64,000 bases of DNA from Cryptomeria japonica (lineage: Eukaryota > Streptophyta > Pinopsida > Cupressales > Cupressaceae): positions 553,685,136-553,749,135 of the forward strand of contig NC_081413.1 in NCBI RefSeq assembly GCF_030272615.1, written 5' to 3'. This document shows positions 11,900 to 22,604 of this stretch, piece after piece; position 1 is the first letter of the stretch; every line of letters begins with the position of its first letter. The notes under the pieces were generated by a model. It did no database searches, had not been told where the DNA came from, and saw only the letters and a program-made list of their open reading frames with translations. A program made the translations under genes and the position numbers.

Positions 11900-12738
11900 T
11901 TTGTTTGCAAGTTTGTTTTGAAGTTGATTGAAGATGATGATGAGTGGTGATGAAATGAAAGATTGATTGGTTGGTGATTTGTGTTGTATGGGGATCTCTA
12001 GCACTTTAAGGTAGATGTAACCGAAATTCCTCCTTTGAATTGCTTGTTTGTTTTGATAAGATTTGATATGATAAGGTGCAGAGAAATCTGAGATGTGTTA
12101 CAGATTTAACTACCTAGCAATGAGAGGATTCACTCATGAACTAGTTTTAACCTGCGTAGATGTGTCTCTTAGGATGAGCTTATCCTAGATGTAGAAACAA
12201 TCTAAAAAGTGATGTGATGTGTTTGATTTCAAGCAATATCTAAAAAGAGAATTTGGGACAAGAACCTCTTAATGCTTTGAGAATTTTTGGGATGGATTGA
12301 TGATGGAATAATGATGTATGAATGAGATGATGGATGTTTTTGTTTTCAACTTCAATCTTTCAATAAAAACTTTGTGTCACAAATGGAACAAACTCTTCTT
12401 CTCCCCTTTCAGGTGTTGGTGGCACTTCTCGAGCTGTGTTGTAGGTGATACAAATGTTTGGGAAGAATTTGGGATTAATCTTTCCTCCTTGATTTTTGTG
12501 ATAACTCAGAGCTCTATATTGCATAAAAGCTCTGCTGTTCAATGATTCGGAATCAAACTCGTTTGTTTTACCTTGAAGATAGAGACGCATGCGATGTAGA
12601 AAGACTCTATGTGAGACAAAGATTTGTCTATTGAGATAGAAGAATTTCCTCCTTTTGATCAAAGCCTTTGAGCTTAATGGTCTTCTTTTCAAGGTAATAT
12701 TCTGATGACACTTCTTCTTTCGCAAGATGTGAAGAATG

Positions 12739-12743
12739 GTCAT
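12739..12743. repeat. Target site duplication GTCAT, left copy
   Basis: It is identical to 13,517-13,521 and directly abuts the TG end of the solo LTR. Confidence 0.85.
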
Positions 12744-13516
12744 TGTAGACACTCAAAATTGTCATGTCTAATTAAATAAATATTTTATTTATTTAATTAT
12801 CTAAGCCTAATTCTTCTATTAATTAAATAAATCCTTATTTATTTAATTAATTCATTTATCCTCTTCTAGCCTTATTTCTCATTTAAATAAATACATTTAT
12901 TTATTTAAATTATCCTTTTCCTAAATTAAATAAATATTTTATTTATTTAATTGATCCCATTTCTTCTATTAATTAAATAAATCATTATTTATTTAATTAA
13001 TTCATTATCCTTTTCTACACATGACACATGTCATTCATCTCTTAATTCATACACTACCTACCTCTTTCATTATTTTATTATTTCTTTTACCTACCCTCTA
13101 ATCCTAGCCGACCTCTCTTTTTACACCTCTCAATCTTAACCCTCCATTTCTTATTGTGTCTTCTATTTAAGGAGATGCTTTCTTCATTGTCAAACCCTAA
13201 TGACTGATTTTGGAATACTTGGCTACACTACAATTCCACTTGCAACCACATTCCGTTCTTTGTTGAGCTCTTGTGCATACAAAAATCTGAGAGCAAGCAT
13301 ATCAAACAAGATCAATGGAGATAGGAAGAATGGAGATCAAAACCCTATTGGACATGTGACGGTATAATCTTTGTGATTTTGAGTTATTTTGCATTGTCTT
13401 AGGTAATCTTCATATGTTATGGTGGATCTTTGTTGATTGTTAGGCTAGGGTTTGGTGGTTGAATTCATTTAGCCTTTCAATTTTGTTATTATTGTTATCC
13501 ATTTTCACCATACACA
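12744..13516 (+). mobile_element. Solo LTR (Tat-like) nested in the leader of element 1
   Basis: The 773-bp sequence begins TGTAGACACTC and ends CATACACA, so it has TG...CA termini. It is flanked by a perfect 5-bp target duplication GTCAT (12,739-12,743 and 13,517-13,521). The TGTAGACAC start and the AT-rich U3 made of ATTAAATAAAT/ATTTATTTAAT palindromes match the Tat LTR style. A likely TATA box (TATTTAAGG) lies at about 13,164-13,172. No internal sequence remains, so an LTR-LTR recombination removed it. The insertion is younger than element 1 itself. Confidence 0.85.
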
Positions 13517-15048
13517 GTCATAAATTTTGTCTATTTCTGTTGTTTGCACTTTGTTTTTGGTATTTTTGGTTGTGTTGACAGATGTTGGATGAGTACTTTG
13601 TTTTTGGGATTGATTTTCTGATTTTTCTTTGACAAGAAAACAAAGCAAGCACACAAACACAAAATTGTAGCCTCAAAGGCACAAATGAGTATGGGTCTAG
13701 ATTAACCCAATCCTTGGACTTGTTTTTGACCCTTCCTTTAGATTTATTTTAAGATGTATTTCCAAAGCCTGAAGTCGGCTCAATTTGCTCTAGGTCTGTA
13801 AAACGAATACACTTCAAACACTTTTTATCCCTAAGGTCAAATGGCCAGTTGTGATAAATTTAGCCCACATCTTGATATTTCTTCGACTTTGGTACTACAT
13901 ACCTTATGAATCCCATCGTGGCAGGTAAGGATGTGATATACTAAGTCTTGCACGAGCATAACAAATAGATGATCCCTATGATGGGGGAGTCACCACTTTT
14001 ATCAAGCCACAAGTGACCTTTCAAAAAGCTATGTTTCTACTCAAGGAAATATGTATGGTGAGTATCTTGGGAGCAAAACCTTCTATGCTCTTGCACTAAA
14101 TTATACCTCAAATATCCTCAATCAATAGAACAGGTGGGCTACTACTTAAAGGTGTTTAGTCATGTTCGATGGCTTTGGACATAAGTTCATTCTGCAGTGA
14201 CTCACTTAAGAGCCTTGTAACTGGTGGTGGGGCCCATTTGTCCTTTCGGCCAGTTACACTGTAGGAACAACTATACCCAAGGCTACAGCTTTCGCTCTCA
14301 CCTGATTTCTATAGCGGCTCGAAAGATTTACCGCTCGAGGTCGTTCCCAAGAGTATCGATCCCTTGGCAGGCCTCTCTTAAAAAGATAAAATTTGAGTGT
14401 TACTAACACTTTTCTCTTGCACCTAGGACCACGAGAGCCAAGGGAGAGGATAGTGTGTGTTAGAAGTAGGTCCACTCGACTGACTTTTGTGCACAAGCGT
14501 GCCAAACACGAAATTCACTTGCTCCTTTTAATCCAACATTTGCAAAGATGATCTCACTATTTGGAGATGTTGCTCCAACAGCCATGGTGTTCTTTTTAAC
14601 TTCAAAGGCAATGTGTTTTGTAATCTAGAATTTTGAAAATCCTGGTCAACTTAATGAAAAACATGTTTTGCTTTGAAGGAAAATTTGTTTGTCAAAAATA
14701 AATCAAGACAAGTGGATTGTTCTTTTTACTGCACCAAAAATTGAAGTGTGGATTGTGCTTTTTAAGTCCCAATTGATGCAAATGAAATTAAAGTTGCGTT
14801 GTTAATTTTAAGCACCAAAGAAAATGAGGCCTAACTAGAAAACAAGAAAAAAAAACTGTTTTTTTTTTTTTTGTGTTTTTAAGTTCTTTTTAAGCACTTA
14901 AATGAAAATTTTTGTGATTTTTGTTGGGTTGTTAACCTGCACAAAGAAAAGAAACAAGTTAATAAAATCAATGCTCAAAAAGGGGGGGCTTCCACAAGCC
15001 TAAATTCTGATTTTTTGGTTACAAGTCAATTTGGGCGACACTCTGTCG

Positions 15049-15366
15049 CAATAGCGCTATTCTGTGTTTTTGCAGAAGCGCTGATTAATACAATAGCGCT
15101 ATTCTGTGTTTTTGCAGAAGCGCTGATTAATACAATAGCGCTAGTCTGCGTGAGCAGAAGCGCTAATTAAAACCGTAGCACTGAAAGAAAACAAAAACCC
15201 GAGAAGACAAACGCGCTAGAAGTGTGTCAATAGCGCTGAAACGGTGACAATAGCGCTGGAACGTTGTCAATAGCGCTGAAACATTTTCAATAGCACTATC
15301 TTAGGGTCAATAGCGCTAAAAGAAATTGTTGCAAAAGCGCTAAAACGCGTTCAATAGCGCCGAAGC
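15049..15366. repeat. AGCGCT minisatellite in the leader of element 1
   Basis: Two sub-arrays share the core CAATAGCGCT. The first has a 42-bp period (cores at 15,049, 15,091 and 15,133) and also carries TTTTTGCAGAAGCGCTGATTAA in the first two units. The second has a period of about 20 bp between about 15,225 and 15,360. The AGCGCT core is palindromic. The array sits less than 60 bp from the primer site. Confidence 0.9.
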
Positions 15367-15417
15367 ACGACCTGTGTGGCAATTTCAACAAGCAAAATGT
15401 TAATTTCAAAAAAAATT

Positions 15418-15456
15418 ATCAGAAGGTTGCGTGTTCGATTCACGTCGGGTTCACCA
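15418..15456 (-). promoter_or_regulatory. Primer binding site complementary to the whole 3' half of tRNA-Trp
   Basis: On the plus strand this reads as the 3' half of plant nuclear tRNA-Trp, including GGTTGCGTGTTCGATTCACG, then the acceptor strand TCGGGTTCA and the added CCA. It stops 2 bp before the LTR, so on the element's strand it is the primer binding site. The match is about 39 nt, where about 18 nt is usual, and it reaches into the anticodon stem. The tRNA-Trp assignment rests on my memory of the plant tRNA-Trp sequence. Confidence 0.85.
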
Positions 15457-15458
15457 AA

Positions 15459-16899
15459 TGATGCCCTCCTAAATGGCACAATGTTAGTTTAAGATCAATC
15501 AACACAAAACACACAAGACGTTAGCGTTAATCAATCAAAAACCAAACACATGAAGGCATTCCAAGAGAGACACTAAAAACATGCTAATGAATCTAACTAA
15601 AGAAGTAAAGACAAAGAGACATCTCCAACTATCTCTTAGCATGAGATTAGCTCCTTCTCCCTTGTTCCTCTCCTCTCCAAGTTCCAAAATAGTGTAGCTC
15701 TCAGCAGCTTTTTGCACTATGGATGCTTATGGAGGATTGAGATTTGTAGTATAGCTCCAAATATGAAATGAAAAGCTAATAGTAATGCTAAAATGATGTA
15801 TTTTAACCAAAAGACAAAAGATTAGATTGTTTATGTTAAAATGCTCTCTAAAATGTCTATAGTCTAAATGCATACAAGTTTTCAGGATCTGGATTATGAA
15901 GGAATGGGCTCTATTTATAGGAAAAATGGAGCAATGGATGGCCAGGATTGAAAGGTTTAATCAAGGGTCAAGCTTGAAAGTTGGGGATCCATGTGCACAA
16001 TTGGCACCAATGAAATGGTGACAAATGTCAACATAGGGTTGGGTTGAAAGAAGAGGTTGGAGGCATTAAAGGCCTGAGAAGACCTCATGGTTATCTAAAG
16101 GCTAAGGGTCAAGTCTAAATTAGGATTACCCACAGGATTAGGAGTTAATGCAAGGATAAACCTTTGTGCAAATGATTAAGAGATAATCATGGTCAAAGCA
16201 TTAAAGGCCTGATGAGACCCTTGGGTTGGGTAGAGGTTGAGTCAAAACAAATGTTTTAACCATGTGGGAGGGTTGATTTAACCATTAATGGTTATTGGAG
16301 ACTTTGGGGATTAAGTGGTTGAAAGTTGGAAGCCTTCAATGGTTATCAAAGACTTTGAGCCATTTAGTGGTTGAAGACTTGAAGCCTTTAATGGTTATCA
16401 AAGACTTTGAGGCTTTGAGAAGTGACTCCATTTTGCTTAGGAATGTGACAATATTTAGGGGATGGATTAGGCTAATTAGGAAGGGTTTAGAAGAATCTAG
16501 AAGTGGATTAGATTTTTGCAAGTGGATTTGGTGGGTGAGGGAAAATAGGATTTTATTAAAATAAAAATTCATTTATTTCAATAAATGTGTGCAAGTTGCA
16601 TTTGTAGGAAAATGCAAGTGGGGGGGGGGGATAATGATTTAAATAAATGTTTTATTTAATTTATTTAAAAGAGGAAAAGGGAATTTTAATTAAATAAATA
16701 GATTTTATTTATTTAATTGATTGAAATTTGATTTTAATGAATTAATTAAAATAAATTGAATAATTTATTTAATTAATAGAAGAATGTTTGGGGATGAATT
16801 AATTAAATATTAATTTAATTAATTGGTGGCTAGTGGATTTTTAATCAAATAAATACGAAATATTCATTTAATTAAAATGGACAGATTTATGTGACTACA
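15459..16899 (-). mobile_element. 5' LTR of element 1
   Basis: The 1,441-bp LTR reads on the minus strand from TGTAGTCACATAAATC to GGGCATCA. The left side is fixed by the primer site and the right side by the shared end with LTR2 (58,490). A TATA box lies on the minus strand at about 15,909-15,920 (CTATAAATAG). The U3 end is built of ATTAAATAAAT-type palindromes, and a G run lies at 16,621-16,630. The stretch at about 15,970-16,260 is roughly 93% identical by eye to LTR2 at 57,135-57,425. Confidence 0.85.
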
Positions 16900-16941
16900 T
16901 TTGCCCCTCTTTGAGACGGTGCAGTTTATCGCGTCGTTTCA
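16900..16941 (-). other. PPT-type sequence outside the 5' LTR of element 1
   Basis: This 42-bp stretch (minus-strand reading ends AAGAGGGGCAAA against the LTR) is almost the same as 58,491-58,532, which is the polypurine tract and adjoining 3' UTR of element 2. It should occur only inside the element, next to the 3' LTR, but here it lies outside the 5' LTR. Beyond 16,941 the two loci diverge. Confidence 0.8.
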
Positions 16942-17079
16942 CCTCAATATATCTCGATGTATTTTATATAGATTAAATAAATTTAAGATAGATATGCTAG
17001 TAGTAGTGAGAGCTGGAAAATGTTAGAGAACAAATTTGAATCTTAAGTTAATATATACATGTTAATTAGGGTATTCTAT

Positions 17080-17425
17080 TTATTTATTTATTTATTTTTT
17101 TTTGGGGGGGGGGGTAATTAAATAGCTGGAAGGGCCAGCTCCCATTATATTGAAATTAAAGTTTAACAACTGTCCAAGAAATTTTAAGAGAAATCATGTG
17201 ATATAAGAAAAACCCATAATATAACAGCCCCACAATGATCATAGAATAAGGCTTGCCAAGCCAAAAAGATCCAAACAAGTCAAAATTCGATCTACTAATA
17301 GCCTAAACTAGTTTAGACTTAAACCAAATGCTAAAAGAAAAGGCACATACAAAACAAATTCATCAAAAAACCTGATTCACAACTGACCGACCCAAGAAGT
17401 AGTCCCCTTATCTTGATTAGTCCCC
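17080..17425 (-). mobile_element. LINE-like (5'-truncated) retroposon with 17-bp TSD
   Basis: A 346-bp insert is bounded by TAATTAGGGTATTCTAT (17,063-17,079) and TAATTAGGTTATTCTAT (17,426-17,442), differing at one base. The left end on the plus strand is a TTTATTTATTT/T-run followed by a G run, so on the minus strand the insert ends in C-run, A-run and TAAA repeats. A long TSD with an A-rich 3' tail is the mark of LINE-driven target-primed insertion. The body has no recognisable coding sequence, so a SINE or processed transcript is also possible. Confidence 0.7.
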
Positions 17426-17865
17426 TAATTAGGTTATTCTATCATTATTAATATTAGTATTATATAAATATTATTATCATTGCTATAGTAATATAGGATT
17501 ACATTAAAAATAAAATAATGTATGTGGAACTTGAAACAATGTAACATGTACATTGGTGAGATGTAGAAAGTGAGAATACTAGTGTTCAACAAGACTGGTG
17601 GAGAGGTGACGAGGAAGCTTCACCACTGCCAAATGAAAGAGAATGCAAACAAGGATGCGATGGATGACTAGGATAATGAAGAGGAGGATGTTGAGTTTGT
17701 TTCTTTCTCAACTCTTGATGTAGTTTGTTTTTGAGCAATCATGAAACTTGGGAAAAGCTTAAACCACACACACTAAGCTTACACTTCTAGGCTTAAAAGT
17801 ATTAAACACTCAGAATTGACTAAAATTCTCTAACTACTTTGTAATATAAACAGGTACGCGGATAG

Positions 17866-17965
17866 TGTCATGTTTTCTCTGCACATTTTTAGGAACTTTG
17901 ACTGGAATTGTCCACTCACAAAGAACCTCACAAACTCAGGTACTTTTGATAAAGACGTAGAAGTA
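17866..17965 (+). pseudogene. Relic of a P450 promoter (third copy)
   Basis: The sequence resembles the 5' flank of both P450 copies. TCTCTGCACATTTTT, then AACTTTGACTGGA, CACAAAGAACC and GGTACTTTTG occur in the same order as at 20,813-20,885 and 52,858-52,945. The TATA box and coding part are absent. This suggests that a third gene copy, or its promoter alone, once lay about 3 kb upstream of P450 copy 1. Confidence 0.6.
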
Positions 17966-17999
17966 ATTACATGACAAGTTCATTAAACCTATAGTTTGA

Positions 18000-19390
18000 C
18001 TCACTAGTTTATTTGTTTTTTTCTATTAAATCCTTGTTGACCTGACCAATCTCTTTCATTCCTCGCTTGATTTTTTATTTCACGTCGCAACGAAAGAAGA
18101 CAATTTGGCAAATTTACACATTTCATGCGGACAATGAATCTTAACACCTACATAATCTAGCATTTGTCATGGATTGTAAAATTAACCTTTGAATGAGTTC
18201 ACAAGAGTGGACTATACAACTTAACCTTTTCACAATATATAATAGGTGGGAAAATCTAACCATGTGCTACCAATTATATCAGGTGAATTATAAAATTTAA
18301 TTTATGGATGACGTGTTTATATTTTTTTACCTTTCTTTGAGTTAAATATTAGAGACTTCACTTTTTTAAATTAAAAAAAGGTAAACTAACATTTTTATAA
18401 TAGAATTAGATGTATATTGAGAATGAAACTTGGTACTCTTTGCAACATTAGTTTGGGATTCTTTTTTTTTAGGGGCTAGTTAAACTATTTTTTGTTAGAA
18501 GGCGATTTCGTCTTTCCATTCTTGTTATGAAATTATTAGATTGATCAAACTATTTCTAACATTTAACTCTATGAGAGAAATTGCATACAAGATTACAAAA
18601 TAAGCATAATGGACAATCAATAACACATCATATGTCATGCTTCACATATGCACTCTACAAGGGAGCTCAATACAAATCTTAGGCAACCTTTAACACTAAA
18701 CATGTGTGCTTTCTTTTTATAGATTCAAGATCATACAAAACCACCAAATGGTATTGGATAAACCATGTGTCTCAAAACCATAAGAGCACAAAATCATTGA
18801 CCTGAATATTTAATTTTGGTACAAACATTTTGCAATATTAAATAAATTTTCAATGTGCAACCTTCTACATAAAATATCTAACCAATATTACAAAACAACT
18901 TTACACTTGTGAACCCCAAAAATACTGAATGTGGCTAAAATCACCTTGAAAGATGCATCAATGTAAATATTTATTTCACATAATTAAAATAATCTTTTTC
19001 TTGTGCAAGATGTACAACACCCTTTTTCCTAACAATTCTAGACTTTCCACTTGAAGAGACTTGTGTTGGAAATTTTTTGCTTATTAGAACTATGTTAGCC
19101 GTTGTCCCATTCTTTATGACTTCTCTTCTTAAATCCCTCTACTTTGTCTTGTCTTCTATGGGAAAAATAATGAGGGCCTTCCTTTAGAGTGTCTTAGAAA
19201 CTAAGAAGAATATTTCTACTTTCATGTGATGGTTGTTAGAGGATGTGTTTAAGTTAGACATGAGGTTTTTCATGTAGAGGCTATTGTAGCCAATTTTAGT
19301 TAGAGTAACTAACTTGTGAGGCTTCCTCTTTTTAACTCTTTTCTTGGTTCTTTCATCCTACAAATTTGTATTTATTATAGTTTATTTTTT
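18000..19390. repeat. Segmental duplication block A (non-coding)
   Basis: It aligns with 28,870-30,710 (block B) in the same orientation: GGACAATGAATCTTAAC, CCTAGCATTTGTCATGGATTG-like and TTGTTAGAGGATGTGTT anchors occur in the same order. Part of it also aligns with 48,760-49,560 (block C). No coding sequence is visible. Block B carries an extra insert of about 340 bp. Confidence 0.7.
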
Positions 19391-19865
19391 GTCTAATATT
19401 TTGTAGAAAGATAGTTTTGATTATTTCCATCAAAGGTTTGTGTCTAGGTGTCTTATGATATTGTACCTACTTTTGTTATTAGTCATATAGGCCAAGGCAT
19501 GCAATATAGGGTCAATTTTATTAATTAAAAGAATTGCTCTTGTTGGTTATAGCTTAAGATGATTTAACATACATGAATCAAATCTAACAATAAATTTATA
19601 AACAACTAGAAAAATAGCTATAAGAAAAAAAGACATTATTTTAATAATTATCTACCCATCATTAAAATTAAGATGATCAAGAATATGAAATATACAAAAA
19701 AAAGTAAACCAATAAAAACAATGTTTCAATAGTTGAGCATGTTCCAATAGTTGTTATAACATTTGTTGATCCATATGTGGACCATCCAACAACGTGTACT
19801 ATAAAAGAATCTTTCTTTGATTTTTGATTTGATGCCCAATATTTTTAACAATATTGCACTAATAG

Positions 19866-19977
19866 TCCAAGGGGTTGAGCTTAATTGGTTAAAACAATGG
19901 GTTCTCACATCCAATCAAACATAATAATAATAATAATCGGCTTCGCCCCTATTACCTACCAAAAAAAAGAAAAAAAG
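19866..19977 (+). mobile_element. Possible tRNA-derived SINE
   Basis: TGAGCTTAATTGG resembles an RNA polymerase III box A and GGTTCTCACATCC, about 18 bp on, resembles box B. A (TAA)n run, a short GC-richer part and an A-rich tail (19,960-19,977) follow. The box spacing is short and I found no clear TSD, so this is tentative. Confidence 0.3.
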
Positions 19978-20640
19978 ATGAAAATTAAAAAATAATAAAT
20001 CAATAAAATCAATATTAACAAATTATAAAATATTATAAAATTAAACTCTACTCCAAACAGAACATTTTAAAAATATAGAAAATAAAATTTAAATTTAAAA
20101 TTATAAGTAAAACTAAATTTTAAAAAGTAAAAAAATGAAATACAATCTATTAAAAAATTTAAAATAAATATTTTTAAAAAGAATATAATGAAAAATCAAA
20201 TATTTATATTGGTTAATTTTTTTTTAAAATATAATAATTATTAAATATAATTTAATTATTAGTAAAAAATTATGAAAATAAAAATATTTATTATAAATTT
20301 AACTATAATACAAATGGAATAGAGGTGGCTTCATTTTATAGATGAAGTACGTTTTGGTTATTAATGAGAGTTAAATGCATTTACGTAAGGTATGGAATTA
20401 CCGGGTCCCATACGGAGCAATTGGAATGTAAACCGAGATTAATAATTGAAATAAATGTCTAAAGTTTGGAAACTTATTATTATTTTTAAATAAAAGCAAA
20501 TAAATATAATTTTTACACTACTGTTACTCCTATTAGCCAATAGAAAAACAGACAAATAATTTTATTTAAATCATTTAAATATACATAAATATAAAAACTA
20601 TAGAATGACACTCAAATTTTTAAAACTCTAGAAAATGATT
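19978..20640. other. AT-rich intergenic spacer
   Basis: It is mostly A/T with poly-A runs. No ORF, RNA gene or repeat family was recognised. Confidence 0.6.
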
Positions 20641-20812
20641 GGACAGTTAAAAAGGGAAAATGCATCGAACGGATGCATATGTATCCTGCCCTGTCCGCAG
20701 GAACAAATAATATGACCCCAAAACTTTAAGAAACAACAATTAAGAATGATTTGAAATTTAGACCAACTCAAGCCACAAGTTCTTATTCCAAGCCAACAAC
20801 ATAGATCATTTT

Positions 20813-20967
20813 TCTCTGCACGTTGTTTGAACCTTGACTGGATTCTTCCACCACAAAGAACCCAACAAAAGGGATGTACTTCTGCGTCCCTATATAAAGA
20901 GCAGACTGAGCAGAAGAAAATACGCAGCAACTGAGCTCGAAACGAGAGAAAGAGCAAAGAGGGTTCT
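20813..20967 (+). promoter_or_regulatory. Promoter and 5' UTR of P450 copy 1
   Basis: A TATA box (TATATAAA) lies at 20,891-20,898, about 75 bp before the start of coding homology. A conserved upstream block with CTTGACTGG (W-box core TTGAC at about 20,834) and AAAGAACCCAACAAAAGG is shared with P450 copy 2 and with the relic at 17.87 kb. Confidence 0.7.
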
Positions 20968-22604
20968 TTGAGCACCCTCATTTTTTATTGTGTACTAGCC
21001 ACAGTCATTAGTGTTGTATACATGCTCACAAAGCTCAGAAGCAAGCCATCTGAGAGGCTGCCACCTGGACCGCGTCCCTGGCCGTTGATTGGCAACATCC
21101 TCCAGGTGGGCAAGAATGTGAACGAGTCCTTCTCTGAGCTGGCGAAGATCCATGGCCCCCTCATGACCCTCCACCTCGGATGGCGGACAACTGTGGTGGC
21201 CTCCTCGCCCGCCATGGCCAGACAGGTTCTCCAAACGCAGGATCAATCCCTGTCAGCACGTACAATGATTGAGGCTGCCAAGTGTCTCGAGTACGGAGAA
21301 AACTCGCTGGTGTGGAGGGACTGCGTGCCACGCTGGCGCACTCTCCGACGCATCTGCACCACCCAGCTGTTCACCGTGAAGCGTCTGGAGGCACTCCACC
21401 AGCTGCGGCGGGAGCAAGTGAGAAGCATGATGAGGGCCATTTATAAGTCCACCTCAGCTCCTCTGGATATCGGCCACGCTGCCTTCCTCACCAGCTTCAA
21501 TATGGTGGGCAACATGCTATTTTCCAAGGACATGTTCGACTGGGACGAGTCGGAAAAGTCTAAAGAGTTTAAGAAAGCGCTCAATGAGATGCTCTTTGTT
21601 GGTGGCAAGCCTAATTGGGCTGATTATTTTCCTTTCCTGAAGCCTTTCGACCCGCAGGGCATAAGGAAGGAGATGACTAGGATTTTTAGGATTATGTTTG
21701 CAGTCTTCGATCAATATATCGACGAGCGCCTGCAGAGCGGGACAAGAAGCGAGGAGGCAGACAAGGATTTTCTCGATATTTTGCTCGAGAGTAAGACCGA
21801 GACTGGGGAGAAGCTCACAAAGTTTGAGATCACACGCTTCTTCTATGTAAGTATATCTATCAATCTATCCTGCAAACAAAGTGTGAGATCACTAGCTGTC
21901 CATCTTATATCTAGTTTTAGTTTTAGTTTGGAGAGAGTTTCTTAACAAGATGATTTTGATGTTTGTTATGTTTATAGGACTTGTTCACAGCAGGGAGTGA
22001 AACAACTAGTAACACAATTGAATGGGCCATGTCAGAAATCATACGAAATCCTATGGTAATGGAAAAGGTGAGGGACGAATTGGACAAGGTAGTGGGGAAA
22101 GAAAGAAGAGTGCAAGAAAGTGATATTGACAACCTACCTTATCTTCATTCAGTTGTTAAAGAAACCTTTCGTCTACACCCAGTTTCTTCCCTTCTGATCC
22201 ACCATAGAGCCCTTAACTCTTGTGAAATAGAGGGATATGTTATACCTAAGGATGCCCAAGTGTTTGTGAATGTTTGGGCGATTGGAAGGGACCCTAATGT
22301 ATGGCAAGAACCAGAAAGGTTCTTTCCAGAGAGGTTTATGGACTCAGATGTGGAATATAAAGGGCAAAATTTTGAATTGCTTCCATTTGGATCAGGGAGG
22401 AGAATGTGCCCAGGGATCCCTTTGGCTCATAAAATAGTTCATGTAGCAGTGGCTACTCTCCTTCAATGTTTTGATTGGCAGCTTCCCAATGGACAGAATC
22501 CAGAAAAGTTAGATATGAGCGCAAAGTTTGGAATCACATTACAAAAGGCAGAACATCTGGTTGCAATTCCCACACCTCGCCTACCACATCATATCTATAA
22601 CTGA
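20968..22604 (+). CDS. Cytochrome P450, CYP71 clan, CYP76-like, copy 1 (two exons, no ATG at the expected start)
   Basis: A haem monooxygenase that would sit on the ER and work with P450 reductase; the substrate cannot be told. Exon 1 is 20,968-21,846 and exon 2 is 21,978-22,604, with a phase-0 GT-AG intron of 131 bp at the usual A-type site (FFY|DLFTAG). Visible marks are the hinge RLPPGPRPWPLIGN, I-helix AGSETTSNT, K-helix ETFR, PERF-region FFPERF and haem loop PFGSGRRMCPG with the Cys ligand. The total is about 500 residues, normal for the family. Oddity: copy 2 starts ATGGATCATTTC, but the matching place here has no ATG and a stop lies upstream at 20,932. The first Met is at 21,022, which would remove the membrane anchor. 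It may be non-functional or use a non-AUG start. An AATAAA lies at 22,761. Confidence 0.85.

Larger units (their letters stand above)
12005..15417 (-). other. Long 5' leader of element 1
   Basis: About 2.6 kb of leader (plus a 0.77-kb inserted solo LTR) separates gag from the primer site. No convincing ORF is visible, although some Ogre-like elements carry one here. From 13,620 to 14,560 the sequence is of mixed composition with short repeated motifs. From 14,600 to 15,000 it is A/T-tract rich, with poly-A/poly-T at 14,848-14,873 and a G run at about 14,981-14,987. The AGCGCT minisatellite lies next to the primer site. Confidence 0.65.
1..16941 (-). mobile_element. Ty3/gypsy LTR retrotransposon, Tat/Ogre-like (element 1), 3' LTR outside window
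   Basis: A large LTR retrotransposon reads right to left: 5' LTR (15,459-16,899), tRNA-Trp primer site, 3.4-kb leader, gag, protease, G-patch, RT, RNase H, archaeal-type second RNase H, integrase, 3' spacer and an antisense extra ORF at the left edge. The second RNase H, the long leader and the antisense ORF beyond pol are known traits of the Tat lineage. The 3' LTR is not in the window, so age cannot be estimated from an LTR pair. The coding part is broken but lightly so, with only a few interruptions, which suggests a fairly young fossil. A solo LTR is nested in its leader. A second member of the same family lies at 56,690-64,000. Confidence 0.9.

Noticed and set aside
15040-15370. CRISPR-like array
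   Set aside because: Spacing is irregular and short, there is no constant spacer length, and the sequence lies in a plant retroelement leader.
15418-15456. A tRNA-Trp gene
   Set aside because: Only the 3' half is present and CCA is encoded, which plant nuclear tRNA genes lack. It sits 2 bp from an LTR, so it is a primer site.
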